Shown: one piece after another, positions 36,722 through 45,284 of the stretch | Layout: every line of letters begins with the position of its first letter | Numbering within the stretch: position 1 is the stretch's first letter | Assembly: GCF_030362815.1 (NCBI RefSeq) | Contig: NZ_JAUCGR010000001.1 | Location: 488,024-552,023, forward strand | Length of the DNA stretch: 64,000 bases | Direction of reading: 5' to 3' | DNA from: Cellulomonas edaphi | GTDB taxonomy: Bacteria; Actinomycetota; Actinomycetes; Actinomycetales; Cellulomonadaceae | The notes under the pieces: generated by a model | Databases searched by the model: none | Told to the model about the DNA's origin: nothing | What the model saw: only the letters and a program-made list of their open reading frames with translations | Made by a program: the position numbers and the translations under genes

Positions 36722-36734
36722 GCGAATATATCGC
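36722..36734. promoter_or_regulatory. AT-rich inverted repeat upstream of padR (operator candidate)
   Basis: GCGAATATATCGC is an interrupted palindrome (GCGA-N5-TCGC), followed by a direct repeat TCGCGTCTATGTCGCGTCT (36731-36749). It is the most AT-rich spot in this intergenic region and lies 30 bases before the padR start. PadR autoregulation is the likely role, by analogy. Confidence 0.45.
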
Positions 36735-36861
36735 GTCTATGTCGCGTCTGGCCACACCGAGCTCGTCGCTCGACCGTCCGCCGCCGTTCACCTGCACGTT
36801 CGCCCGGCGACACCCGGAGCCGAGAGCGTCGACCGACACCCCCGCCACCTGGAGGAACTCG

Positions 36862-39800
36862 ATGCTGCCTGTGCCCCCGCGTCGTCGTGGCCGCACCCTG
36901 ACCGCCGCGGCGGCGACTCTCGCCGTCGCCGCCGTCTCCACCCTGACCGGTGCGCTCGGCGCACAGGCGGACACCCCGGAGCCTGGGTGGTCCGAGGCAG
37001 GCTGGACCGCGCCTCCCGCCGACCGCACCTTCCACCGGCTGGCCACCTACCCCGTGTTCCAGAACCGGCCCGCGACGTCGGCGCTCGCCGACCCGACCGT
37101 CGCCGAGATCTCCGCGGTGAGCGAGGACGGGACCACCTTCGTCCACACCGACGCCCTGGCGCGCCGGATCGGCTTCGTCGACATCACCGACCCGGCCCAC
37201 CCCGTCGGCAAGGGCACGCTCGACCTCGCGGCCGACCTGGGCCTCGCCGCGCACGCGGAGCCCACGTCGGTCGCGGTCGTCGGCGGCTACGTGCTGGTCG
37301 TCGTGGACACGAGCCCCAGCTTCACCGCCCCGAGCGGCGTGCTCGTGGTGGTCGACCTCGCCTCCCACACCGTCGTCCGCACGCTCGAGCTGGGCGGTCA
37401 GCCCGACTCGATCGCGCTGAGCCCGGACAAGACGCACGCGGCGATCGCCATCGAGAACCAGCGCGACGAGGAGCTCAAGCCGGCCGGCGGGAGCAAGGGG
37501 GACCTGCCGCAGGCCCCCGGCGGCTTCGTGCAGCTCGTCGACCTCCCCTCGAAGACGGCGCCCGCGGACTGGTCGCTGCGCCGGGTCGACCTCCCCGAGT
37601 CGGCGCTCGCAGGCGTGACCGCGCCGTCCGACCCCGAGCCCGAGTACGTGGCCATCGACCCGACCGGCTCGACGGTGGCCCTGACGCTCCAGGAGAACAA
37701 CGGCGTCGTCCTCATCGACATCGCGAGCGGGACGATCGACAAGGCGTTCACCGCGGGCTCGGTCGCGGTCAGCGGGATCGACGTGGTCAAGAACGCCGTG
37801 ATCGACCAGACCGGCTCGATCCCGGCCACGCCGCGCGAGCCCGACGCGATCGCGTGGCTCGACGCGACGCACGTCGCCACGGCCAACGAGGGTGACTGGA
37901 AGGGCGGCACGCGCGGCTGGTCCGTGTTCGACACCACCACCGGGCTTCCCGTGTGGGACGCCGGGAACTCGCTCGAGCGCCTGGCCGTGCGCACCGGCCT
38001 GCACTCCGAGGACCGCGCGGCCAAGAAGGGCGTCGAGATCGAGGGCCTGGCCGTCGCCACCCTCGGCGGGACGCCGTACGCGTTCGTCGGGTCCGAGCGG
38101 TCCAACTTCGTGGCTGTCTACGACGTGAGCGATGCGCTCGACCCGGCGTTCGTGCAGGTCCTGGCCACCACCAACGGGCCCGAGGGCATCCTTCCGGTCC
38201 CCTCGCGCGACCTCCTGCTGGTCTCCAGCGAGACCGACGACGCCGCCAAGAACGTGCGCTCGTCCGTGACGGTGTTCGGCCGCGGTCCGGCCTTCGCCTC
38301 CGCACCGGCGACGTTCCCGTCGGTCGTGTCGGCCGACGTCGCGGGCAGCCCGATCGGCTGGGGGGCGCTCGGTGCGCTCACGCCCGACCGCGCCGATGCG
38401 ACGCACCTGTGGTCGGCCACCGACGCGGCGTACGCGGACACGCGCCTGCTGTCGCTCGACGTCTCGAAGACCCCGGTCGTGATCGACCGTGCCGTGCGCG
38501 TGACCGAGGGCGGTGCGGGCGTCACGCTCGACGTCGAGGGCATCGCCTCGCGTCCCGCCGGCGGCTTCTGGTTGGGCGTCGAGGGGGCGACCGGGGCAGG
38601 CAACCAGCTGGTGCGCACGTCCGACGCCGGGGCCGTCGAGGAGCGCGTCAGCCTCCCCGCCGAAGTGGCCGCGGGCCTGGACAAGTGGGGCATCGAGGGC
38701 GTCACGACCCTCTCGGACGACGCAGGCGAGCACGTGTGGGTCGCCCTGCAGCGCGGGCTGTCGACCGATCCCGGCGGGCTGGCCGGCACGGCGCGGCTCG
38801 GTCGGTACGACGTCGCGACGCAGGCCTGGACCTGGTTCGCCTACCCGCTCGAGACCACCGCCGTGACCGGGGACTGGCTCGGGCTCTCGGAGGTCGTGGC
38901 GGTCGACGACGACACCCTGGCGGTGATCGAGCGGGACAAGCTCAACGGGCCCGCGGCCGCGGTCAAGCGCATCTACACGGTCGAGATCCCGGCCGACCCG
39001 GCCCCCGGCGCGGTCGCACCCCTGACCAAGACGCTCGCGCACGACGTGCTTCCCGACCTGCGGGCCACCGCGGGGTGGACGCAGGAGAAGCTCGAGGGCC
39101 TGACCATCGGCATCGACGGCCAGGTCTACGCGGTCACGGACAACGACGGCGTGCTCGACGCCACGGGCGAGACGGTGTTCCTGCGCCTGGGCAGCACGAG
39201 CCACGTGTTCGGCCCGGCGGCGACGTCGACCGCGCTCGCCGTGAGCGGCGTGCGCTCCTACGGGACCCGGCAGACGCTCTCCGCGAGCGTCGCGCCGCAG
39301 GCGGCCACGGGGACCGTGACCTTCCGGGACGGCACGCGCTCGCTCGGCACGGTGCCGGTCGCGGCCGGCACGGCGGTCACGAGCACCGCGCTCGGCGTCG
39401 GCACCCACGCCCTCTCGGCGACGTTCACGCCGTCCGGTAGCGACTGGGCCGGCTCCACGTCCACCGTCGCGACCGTGACGATCGCCCGCTCGGCGAGCAC
39501 CACGAAGGTCAGGGTCCCCACCACCTCGTTCGGGACCGCCGCGACGGCGACCGTGACCGTCGCGGGTGCGACGGCGCCCGCCACGGGCACGGTCGAGATC
39601 CGCGAGGGCGACAAGCGGCTCGCGACGGGCCGCCTCGTGGTCACGGGCCGCACCGGGAAGGCGGTCGTCACGCTGCCGCGCACGCTCGCGGTGGGCAAGC
39701 ACGCGCTCCGGGCCGTCTACGCCGGGACGACGACCGTCACCGGCTCATCGGGCGCGGTGTCGCTCACGGTCACCAAGGCCAGGCCGAAGGTCGCGATCTC

Positions 39801-40050
39801 GTCGGCCGCCTGGACCGTGAAGAAGCACGCCCGGCCGGTGGTGACCGTGACGGTGAGCGGACCGGTCGCGCCGAGCGGCTCGGTCACCGTGCGGGTCGAC
39901 GGCAAGAAGGTCGCGACGAAGGCGGTGCACTCGGGCCGCGTCTCCGTGCGGCTGCCCCGGATCGTGCGGGCCTCGACGGTGACGGCGACCTACGAGGGCT
40001 CGTCGTCCTACGTCCGCGTGAGCGTCACCCACAAGGTGCGCGTGCGCTGA
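36862..40050 (+). CDS. Secreted phytase-like esterase domain protein with Ig-like repeats
   Basis: This 1062-residue protein has a signal peptide (RRRGRTLTAAAATLAVAAVS, cleavage near AQA-DTPE, about residue 36). A large beta-propeller-like region of the 'esterase-like activity of phytase' family runs to about residue 780 (FQNRPATSALADPTVAEISA, KGVEIEGLAVATLGGTPYAF, VTLDVEGIASRPAGGFWLG, DKWGIEGVTTLSDDAGEHVW). Three C-terminal bacterial Ig-like domains follow (STALAVSGVRSYGTRQTLSA; SASTTKVRVPTTSFGTAATA; AWTVKKHARPVVTVTVSGPV). There is no sortase motif or membrane anchor at the C-terminus, so it should be released or bound by the Ig domains. Ribosome-binding site GGAGGA precedes ATG 36862. Confidence 0.87.
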   Translation: MLPVPPRRRGRTLTAAAATLAVAAVSTLTGALGAQADTPEPGWSEAGWTAPPADRTFHRLATYPVFQNRPATSALADPTVAEISAVSEDGTTFVHTDALARRIGFVDITDPAHPVGKGTLDLAADLGLAAHAEPTSVAVVGGYVLVVVDTSPSFTAPSGVLVVVDLASHTVVRTLELGGQPDSIALSPDKTHAAIAIENQRDEELKPAGGSKGDLPQAPGGFVQLVDLPSKTAPADWSLRRVDLPESALAGVTAPSDPEPEYVAIDPTGSTVALTLQENNGVVLIDIASGTIDKAFTAGSVAVSGIDVVKNAVIDQTGSIPATPREPDAIAWLDATHVATANEGDWKGGTRGWSVFDTTTGLPVWDAGNSLERLAVRTGLHSEDRAAKKGVEIEGLAVATLGGTPYAFVGSERSNFVAVYDVSDALDPAFVQVLATTNGPEGILPVPSRDLLLVSSETDDAAKNVRSSVTVFGRGPAFASAPATFPSVVSADVAGSPIGWGALGALTPDRADATHLWSATDAAYADTRLLSLDVSKTPVVIDRAVRVTEGGAGVTLDVEGIASRPAGGFWLGVEGATGAGNQLVRTSDAGAVEERVSLPAEVAAGLDKWGIEGVTTLSDDAGEHVWVALQRGLSTDPGGLAGTARLGRYDVATQAWTWFAYPLETTAVTGDWLGLSEVVAVDDDTLAVIERDKLNGPAAAVKRIYTVEIPADPAPGAVAPLTKTLAHDVLPDLRATAGWTQEKLEGLTIGIDGQVYAVTDNDGVLDATGETVFLRLGSTSHVFGPAATSTALAVSGVRSYGTRQTLSASVAPQAATGTVTFRDGTRSLGTVPVAAGTAVTSTALGVGTHALSATFTPSGSDWAGSTSTVATVTIARSASTTKVRVPTTSFGTAATATVTVAGATAPATGTVEIREGDKRLATGRLVVTGRTGKAVVTLPRTLAVGKHALRAVYAGTTTVTGSSGAVSLTVTKARPKVAISSAAWTVKKHARPVVTVTVSGPVAPSGSVTVRVDGKKVATKAVHSGRVSVRLPRIVRASTVTATYEGSSSYVRVSVTHKVRVR

Positions 40051-40057
40051 CGCGTCG

Positions 40058-40093
40058 CGGTGCCGGGCGCGCTGCACGCTGCGCCCGGCACCG
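40058..40093. terminator. Hairpin terminator after the phytase-like gene
   Basis: A perfect 13-bp stem CGGTGCCGGGCGC / GCGCCCGGCACCG (40058-40070, 40081-40093) with a 10-base loop. Confidence 0.8.
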
Positions 40094-40102
40094 TGGTCAG
40101 CC

Positions 40103-40594
40103 ATGCTGTCCCGTGTGACCTACCGCGTGATGACCGTCTGCACGGGCAACATCTGCCGCTCGCCGATGGCCGAGGTGGTGCTGCGGGCCCGCTTCGAGGC
40201 TGCCGGCCTCGACGTCGAGGTCGACTCGACGGGGATCAGCGACGAGGAGCGGGGCAACCCGATCGACCGGCGGGCTCGCGCGGTGCTCGTCGCGCACGGG
40301 TACGACCCGGCGGGCTCGCACCGGGCGCGCCGCTTCTCGCCGGCGGACCTGCCCGCGCGGGACCTCGTGCTCGCCATGACCGCCGCGCACGCGCGGGCGC
40401 TGCGTCGAGCCGCAGACCCCGAGGTGGCCGAGCGCGTGGTGATGTACCGACAGTTCGACCCGGCCGCCGACCCGGACGACCTCGACGTCGACGACCCCTG
40501 GTACGGCGGTCCGGAGGACTTCGAGGTCTGCCTGGCCCAGCTCGAGGCGGCCGCGGACGGCGTGGTGGAGCACGTGCGGGCCGCGACGGCGTGA
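40103..40594 (+). CDS. Low molecular weight protein-tyrosine phosphatase
   Basis: This 163-residue cysteine phosphatase has the P-loop CTGNICRS (residues 13-20) near the N-terminus, VDSTGISDEERGNPIDRRA, SHRARRFSPADL and the general-acid loop DDPWYGG. It dephosphorylates tyrosine, or arginine in some relatives, often opposing a BY-kinase in exopolysaccharide control; no such kinase is in the window. ATG at 40103 is used; an in-frame GTG at 40115 is an equally plausible start. Confidence 0.94.
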   Translation: MLSRVTYRVMTVCTGNICRSPMAEVVLRARFEAAGLDVEVDSTGISDEERGNPIDRRARAVLVAHGYDPAGSHRARRFSPADLPARDLVLAMTAAHARALRRAADPEVAERVVMYRQFDPAADPDDLDVDDPWYGGPEDFEVCLAQLEAAADGVVEHVRAATA

Positions 40595-40600
40595 CGCGTG

Positions 40601-40636
40601 GATCGGCCGCGACCCCGCGCGGGGCCGCGGCCGATC
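40601..40636. terminator. Near-perfect 36-base hairpin between convergent genes
   Basis: GATCGGCCGCG (40601-40611) pairs with CGCGGCCGATC (40626-40636). The interior CCCCGCGCGGGG also folds back, so almost the whole 36 bases form one long stem. Confidence 0.8.
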
Positions 40637-40642
40637 GGACGC

Positions 40643-42130
40643 TCAGTCGACCAGCGCGAGGTCCCGCTCGTCCGCCGGCGTGACGACCGAGGCGCCCGTC
40701 GCGGGCGCAGTCGACCGGTGAGGGCGGACGGTGAGCGCCAGCAGCAGGACGGTCGCCGCGATGAACAGCGCGGAGACCAGGAACGCCCGGTCGGCGCCGA
40801 CCACGAACGCATGCTGCGCGATCTGCTCGGCCGTCGATCCCGTCGGGGTCGCGTTCGTCGCACCCGATGTCGCGACGGTCACCAGGATGGCGAGACCCAG
40901 CGAGCCGCCCACCTGCTGGCTGACGTTCACCAGTCCCGACGCGGCCCCGGCGTCCTGCGGGGCGACACCCGCCAGGCCGGCCGCGGTGAGCGGCACGAAC
41001 GCGAGACCGTTGCCCGTGCCGAACAGCAGCAGCGGGACGAGCACCGCGACGTAGCCCGAGTCCGCGGAGATCTGGGACAGGATCAGCAGCCCGGCCGTGG
41101 AGAGGGTCAGGCCGCCCACCATGAGGCTGCGCATGCCGAGGCGGGGCATCAGCGTGGCGCTCACCCGGGACATCACGAAGAGCATGAGCGTCAGAGGAAG
41201 GAACGCGACGCCGGTCGCGAGCGGCGAGTAGCCGAGGACGTCCTGCAGGAACTGGGTCAGGAAGAAGAACATGCCCATCATCCCGGCCACCAGCAGGAGC
41301 CGAGCGACGGTGACGGCCGAGCGCTGCCGGTCTGCGAAGAGCCGCAGCGGCGTGATCGGGGCCTCCGCGCGCAGCTCGACAAGCACGAACGCGGCGAGCA
41401 GCAGCGCGCCGATCGTGAACGCCGCGACGGTGCCCGGGTCGGTCCAGCCCTCGGTCGCTGCGCGCACGAACCCGTACACGAGCGAGGTCATGCCGATCGT
41501 CGACGTCGCCGCACCCATGAGGTCGAAGCGGCCGCGGTGACGGGGCGTCTCCGGCAGGACGGCGCGTGCGAGGATCACCAGCGCGATGCCGATCGGGACG
41601 TTCACGAAGAGCACCCAGCGCCAGGACACCCACTGGGTGAGCATGCCGCCGGCGATCAGGCCCAGCGCGGAGCCGCCGATCGAGACCGCCGAGTAGTAGC
41701 CGATGGCCCGCGTGCGCTCGCGGCCCTCGGGGAACCGGGCCATGAGCAGGGCCAGGCCGGACGGGGCCGCCAGCGCGGCGCCGACCCCCTGGACCGCGCG
41801 CGCGGAGAGCAGCTGGCCGGGCGACTGCGAGAAGCCGCCCACGAACGAGGCGAGCGTGAACAGCCCGACCCCCGTGATGAGCACGCGGCGGCGGCCCAGG
41901 ATGTCTCCGGCGCGAGCCCCGAGGAGCAGCAGTCCTCCGAAGGCGAGCGTGTAGGCGTTCATGACCCAGGACAGCCCGGTGGGCGTGAAGCCGAGCGACT
42001 CCTGGATGTCGGGAAGTGCGACGTTCACGATGGTGGCGTCGAGCACGAGCATGAGCTGAGTGGTGAGGATGGCCGCCAGCACGAGTCGCGGCGAGGCGAG
42101 TCGGCCGGCGGAGGAGGGGTGCACAGACAC
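40643..42130 (-). CDS. MFS transporter, DHA2 (EmrB/QacA) family drug exporter
   Basis: This 495-residue protein has fourteen predicted helices. Early motifs are typical of proton-coupled DHA2 exporters: LDATIVNVALPDIQESLGF (motif D1), GARAGDILGRRRVLITGVGL (motif A) and RAVQGVGAALAAPSGLALL (motif C region). It starts at GTG 42130 (GTG 42124 also possible). It is divergent from a TetR-family gene, with a shared promoter-operator region in which a well-spaced sigma-70-like promoter is visible. The substrate is unknown. Confidence 0.93.
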   Translation of the reverse strand: MSVHPSSAGRLASPRLVLAAILTTQLMLVLDATIVNVALPDIQESLGFTPTGLSWVMNAYTLAFGGLLLLGARAGDILGRRRVLITGVGLFTLASFVGGFSQSPGQLLSARAVQGVGAALAAPSGLALLMARFPEGRERTRAIGYYSAVSIGGSALGLIAGGMLTQWVSWRWVLFVNVPIGIALVILARAVLPETPRHRGRFDLMGAATSTIGMTSLVYGFVRAATEGWTDPGTVAAFTIGALLLAAFVLVELRAEAPITPLRLFADRQRSAVTVARLLLVAGMMGMFFFLTQFLQDVLGYSPLATGVAFLPLTLMLFVMSRVSATLMPRLGMRSLMVGGLTLSTAGLLILSQISADSGYVAVLVPLLLFGTGNGLAFVPLTAAGLAGVAPQDAGAASGLVNVSQQVGGSLGLAILVTVATSGATNATPTGSTAEQIAQHAFVVGADRAFLVSALFIAATVLLLALTVRPHRSTAPATGASVVTPADERDLALVD

Positions 42131-42167
42131 GCGGGCCTCCGCGGCGTAGGATGTGGGGAAGTGGAGA

Positions 42168-42211
42168 GAGCCTCCGCTTGGAACTATACGGAGGCTCCCT
42201 CCGTTTAGCAA
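42168..42211 (-). promoter_or_regulatory. MFS promoter overlapped by a TetR-type operator
   Basis: On the minus strand, -35 TTGCTA (plus-strand 42206-42211) and -10 TATAGT (42183-42188) are separated by exactly 17 bases. An inverted repeat GAGCCTCCG (42168-42176) / CGGAGGCTC (42189-42197) with a 12-base spacer straddles the -10, and another CCTCC copy lies at 42198-42202. Binding there would block the exporter promoter. Confidence 0.75.
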
Positions 42212-42247
42212 CCGGTTTCTTGCTGTCGACGTCGGGGAAGGGTGCGC

Positions 42248-42844
42248 GTGGGTCCGGCAGGTGTCACGACGGGGAGCGCGCGGCCGCTGCGCGCCGATGC
42301 CGCGCGCAACCGGGAGAAGCTGCTCGCCGCCGCCCGCGACATGTTCGACGAGGCGGGCACCGACGTGTCGCTGGAAGAGGTCGCCCGCCGCGCCGGGGTC
42401 GGCGTCGGCACGCTGTACCGCAACTTCCCGACGCGCATCGAGCTGATCGAGCAGGTCTACCGGCACAACGTCGACGAGCTGTGCGCGTCCGGCGATCGCC
42501 TGCGGGCGGCCCTTCCGCCCAGCGAGGCGCTCGAGGCCTGGCTGCTCGAGTTCGTGGCCTACGCGGCCTCCAAGCGCGGGCTGGCCGGCGCGCTCCGCTC
42601 CGCACTCGGGGACGGGGCGTCCACCGTGTTCGCGGACGTGCACGAGAAGCTGCAGACCTCGGGCTCGGCACTGCTGGGCGCGGCTCAGGCCGAGGGCACC
42701 GTGCGCACGGACGTCGAGACGATGGACGTCCTGCGTGCGGTCAGCGGCGTGTGCGTCGCCGCCGGCGACTCGAAGGACCCGGCCGCCAGCAGGCTGCCGC
42801 TCCGGCTGGTGCTCGACGGCTTGCGGTACCAGCCCGCCCCCTGA
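42248..42844 (+). CDS. TetR/AcrR family transcriptional regulator
   Basis: This 198-residue repressor has an N-terminal HTH (AARNREKLLAAARDMFDEAG, VSLEEVARRAGVGVGTLYRNFPTRIELIE) and a C-terminal ligand domain of the SbtR-like type (LEAWLLEFVAYAASKRGLAG). GTG at 42248 has GGAAGG at good spacing; GTG at 42242 is too close to it. It is divergent from the MFS gene and should repress it, with release on binding the exported drug (inference). Confidence 0.92.
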   Translation: MGPAGVTTGSARPLRADAARNREKLLAAARDMFDEAGTDVSLEEVARRAGVGVGTLYRNFPTRIELIEQVYRHNVDELCASGDRLRAALPPSEALEAWLLEFVAYAASKRGLAGALRSALGDGASTVFADVHEKLQTSGSALLGAAQAEGTVRTDVETMDVLRAVSGVCVAAGDSKDPAASRLPLRLVLDGLRYQPAP

Positions 42845-42868
42845 CGCCGCCGGGTGAACAATGGCCGC

Positions 42869-44035
42869 GTGAAGGTCGCCGCGAGAGCACACGTCCCGCC
42901 GTTCGCCGTGATGGAGATCCTGGCCGCCGCCAACGCCCGGCGCGCCGCCGGTGAGCACGTGCTGAACCTGTGCGCCGGGGAGCCGTCCACCGGCGCGTCG
43001 GACGTGGTGCGCAACCGCGCGATCGAGCTGCTCACCGCGGGCGACCTCGGGTACACCGAGTCCCTGGGCGCACCAGGCCTGCGCGCGGCGATCGCCCGGC
43101 ACTACGGCGCCTGGTACGGGGTCGACGTCGACCCGGCGCGGGTGGCGGTCACCACAGGCTCGTCGGGCGGCTTCCTGCTCGCGTTCCTCGCGGCGTTCGA
43201 CGTCGGTGACCGCGTGGCCCTGGCCCGTCCCGGCTACCCGGCCTACACCAACATCCTCGCCGCGCTCGGGTGCGAGGTGGTCGAGCTGCCGTGCGGTCCC
43301 GAGACCCGCTACCAGCCCACGGTCGCGCAGCTCGAGGCGCTCGACGAGCCGGTCGAGGGCCTGGTGGTCGCCAGCCCGGCGAACCCGACGGGGACCATGA
43401 TCGACGCGGCGGAGCTCGCCGCGCTGGCGCAGTGGTGCGGCGAGCACGGCGTGCGGCTGATCAGCGACGAGATCTACCACGGCATCGTCTACTCCGAGGA
43501 GCCGGTGCCGACCGCCGCGCGGTACCTGGGCGACGGTGCCGTCGTCGTGAACTCGTTCTCCAAGTACTGGGCCATGACGGGCTGGCGCCTGGGATGGCTG
43601 GTGCTGCCGGACGACCTGGTGTCGCCGGTCGACGCGCTCGCGGGCAACGTCGCCCTCTGCCCGCCGGCGCTGGCCCAGCACGCCGGCGTGGCGGCGTTCA
43701 GTGACGAGGGGATGGCCGCCGCGCGCGCGAACGTCGAGCGGTACGCCGACACGCGCGCGCTCCTGCTGTCCCGGCTGCCGGCGCTGGGCTGGTCGCGGGT
43801 CGCGCCCGCCGATGGTGCCTTCTACCTGTACGCCGACATCTCCGCCTCGGGCATCGACTCGGTGACGTGGTGCGCACGCCTGCTCGACGAGGCGGGAGTG
43901 GCGCTCACGCCGGGCACCGACTTCGACCCGGTGGACGGGCACCGGTGGGTGCGGCTCTCGTTCGCCTCGTCGGTGGACGTCGTGCGCGAGGCGGCGGACC
44001 GGATCACCGCCTGGCAGGCCACGCTCACCGCGTGA
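42869..44035 (+). CDS. Class I/II pyridoxal-phosphate aminotransferase
   Basis: This 388-residue protein has the fold-type I signatures VLNLCAGEPSTGASD, YTESLGAPGLRAAIARHYG, VASPANPTGTMI, DEIYHGIVY and the PLP-binding lysine in NSFSKYWAMTGWRLGW. The substrate-binding arginine is in WVRLSFASS. It is most like aspartate or aromatic aminotransferases (AspC/AlaT-like), but specificity cannot be read. GTG at 42869 gives MKVAARAHVPPFAVMEIL; GTG at 42854 is possible. It lies 24 bases after tetR on the same strand. Confidence 0.9.
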   Translation: MKVAARAHVPPFAVMEILAAANARRAAGEHVLNLCAGEPSTGASDVVRNRAIELLTAGDLGYTESLGAPGLRAAIARHYGAWYGVDVDPARVAVTTGSSGGFLLAFLAAFDVGDRVALARPGYPAYTNILAALGCEVVELPCGPETRYQPTVAQLEALDEPVEGLVVASPANPTGTMIDAAELAALAQWCGEHGVRLISDEIYHGIVYSEEPVPTAARYLGDGAVVVNSFSKYWAMTGWRLGWLVLPDDLVSPVDALAGNVALCPPALAQHAGVAAFSDEGMAAARANVERYADTRALLLSRLPALGWSRVAPADGAFYLYADISASGIDSVTWCARLLDEAGVALTPGTDFDPVDGHRWVRLSFASSVDVVREAADRITAWQATLTA

Positions 44036-44075
44036 CCCCCGCGGCCGTGCGGCTCGGTGGACGTAGGTTGGGCGG

Positions 44076-45245
44076 GTGATCGCCCCGCTCGTCGAACCTG
44101 GCCCACCGCTCACGGCCGAGCAGACCGCGCGCGCCTCGCGGCACCTGCTGCTTCCGGGCATCGGCGTGACCGGGCAGCGCCGCCTGCGTGCCGCGCGCGT
44201 GTGTGTGGTGGGCGCCGGTGGGCTTGGCGCCCCCGTGCTGCAGTACCTCGCCGCGGCCGGCGTCGGCACGCTGGGCATCGTGGACGACGACCTCGTCGAC
44301 GTGAGCAACCTCCAGCGACAGGTCATCCACGCCACGACGGACGTCGGGCGCCTCAAGGTGGACAGCGCACGGTCGGCGATCGCGGCGCTCGACCCCGGCG
44401 TCGACGTCATCACCCACCCGGTGCGGCTCACGGCCGGCAACGCCGAGCAGATCCTGGCCGGGTACGACCTCGTGGTGGACGGCACGGACAACTTCCCGAC
44501 GCGCTACCTGGTCAGCGACACGTGTGCCCGGCTGGGCCTGCCCGTCGTCTGGGGATCGGTGCTGCGGTTCGACGCACAGGTGGCGGTGTTCTGGGACCGG
44601 GCGGGGGTGACGCTGCGCGACCTGTTCCCGGCACCACCCCCGCCGGACTCGGTCCCGTCGTGCGCCGAGGCCGGCGTGGTGGGCGCACTGTGCGGGCAGG
44701 TCGGCTCGGTCATGGCTACCGAGGTGGTCAAGCTGGTCACGGGCGTCGGCGAACCGCTCCTCGGGCGCGTGCTCGTGGTCGACGCGCTGCGTGCGCGATG
44801 GAGCGAGGTGCCGCTGGTGGGCGCGCGCGCGGGTGGGCGGGAGCGTCCCGTGGGCGCTGCTCCCGCGGCTTCCGCCGCTTCCGCCGCGTTGGGTGTGAAG
44901 GACCCCGCGTTCGATGGGGAGGACCCCGCGTTCGGTGTGGACGACGGGGTCCCCACCGTCACCGTCGACGAGCTGGTCGCCCGGCGCGCCGACGTGGTGC
45001 TGATCGACGTGCGCGAGCCGGCAGAGGCCGCCGTGGCGTCCATCCCCGGCGCGCGCCTGATCCCGCTCGGCGCACTGCTGGACGGCAGCCGCCTCGACGA
45101 GGTGCCGCGCGGGCGGCCCGTCGTCGTGCACTGCGCCGTGGGATCCCGGTCCGCGGTCGCCGCCCAGGTGCTGCGCGCCGCCGGGGTCGACGCCGCCCAC
45201 CTGGCCGGCGGGATCCAGGCGTGGAGCACTCGCGTACCGTCGTAG
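44076..45245 (+). CDS. moeZ: MoeB/MoeZ-type adenylyltransferase with C-terminal rhodanese domain
   Basis: This 389-residue protein activates the C-terminal glycine of MoaD-like proteins by adenylation and transfers sulfur. Residues 1-245 are the ThiF/MoeB domain: RHLLLPGIGVTGQRRL, ATP site VVGAGGLGAPVLQYLA, DDDLVDVSNLQRQVIH and DGTDNFPTRYLVSD. A linker holding two copies of DPAF-type sequence follows. The rhodanese domain (VLIDVREPAEAAVASIPGA) has the persulfide Cys353 in VVHCAVGSRS. It is the first gene of the plus-strand cofactor arm, with GTG start at 44076. Confidence 0.93.
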   Translation: MIAPLVEPGPPLTAEQTARASRHLLLPGIGVTGQRRLRAARVCVVGAGGLGAPVLQYLAAAGVGTLGIVDDDLVDVSNLQRQVIHATTDVGRLKVDSARSAIAALDPGVDVITHPVRLTAGNAEQILAGYDLVVDGTDNFPTRYLVSDTCARLGLPVVWGSVLRFDAQVAVFWDRAGVTLRDLFPAPPPPDSVPSCAEAGVVGALCGQVGSVMATEVVKLVTGVGEPLLGRVLVVDALRARWSEVPLVGARAGGRERPVGAAPAASAASAALGVKDPAFDGEDPAFGVDDGVPTVTVDELVARRADVVLIDVREPAEAAVASIPGARLIPLGALLDGSRLDEVPRGRPVVVHCAVGSRSAVAAQVLRAAGVDAAHLAGGIQAWSTRVPS

Positions 45246-45284
45246 CGCGCTCTGGCAGGATCACAGCGGGACGGGAGGCATGGC

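Noticed and set aside
34069..39702. Open frame of 1877 codons on the minus strand across padR and the phytase-like gene
   Set aside because: It is a shadow of real genes: Arg/Gly/His/Val-rich random composition, no domain, and it runs antisense to the well-supported secreted protein. Only its last part is the true permease.
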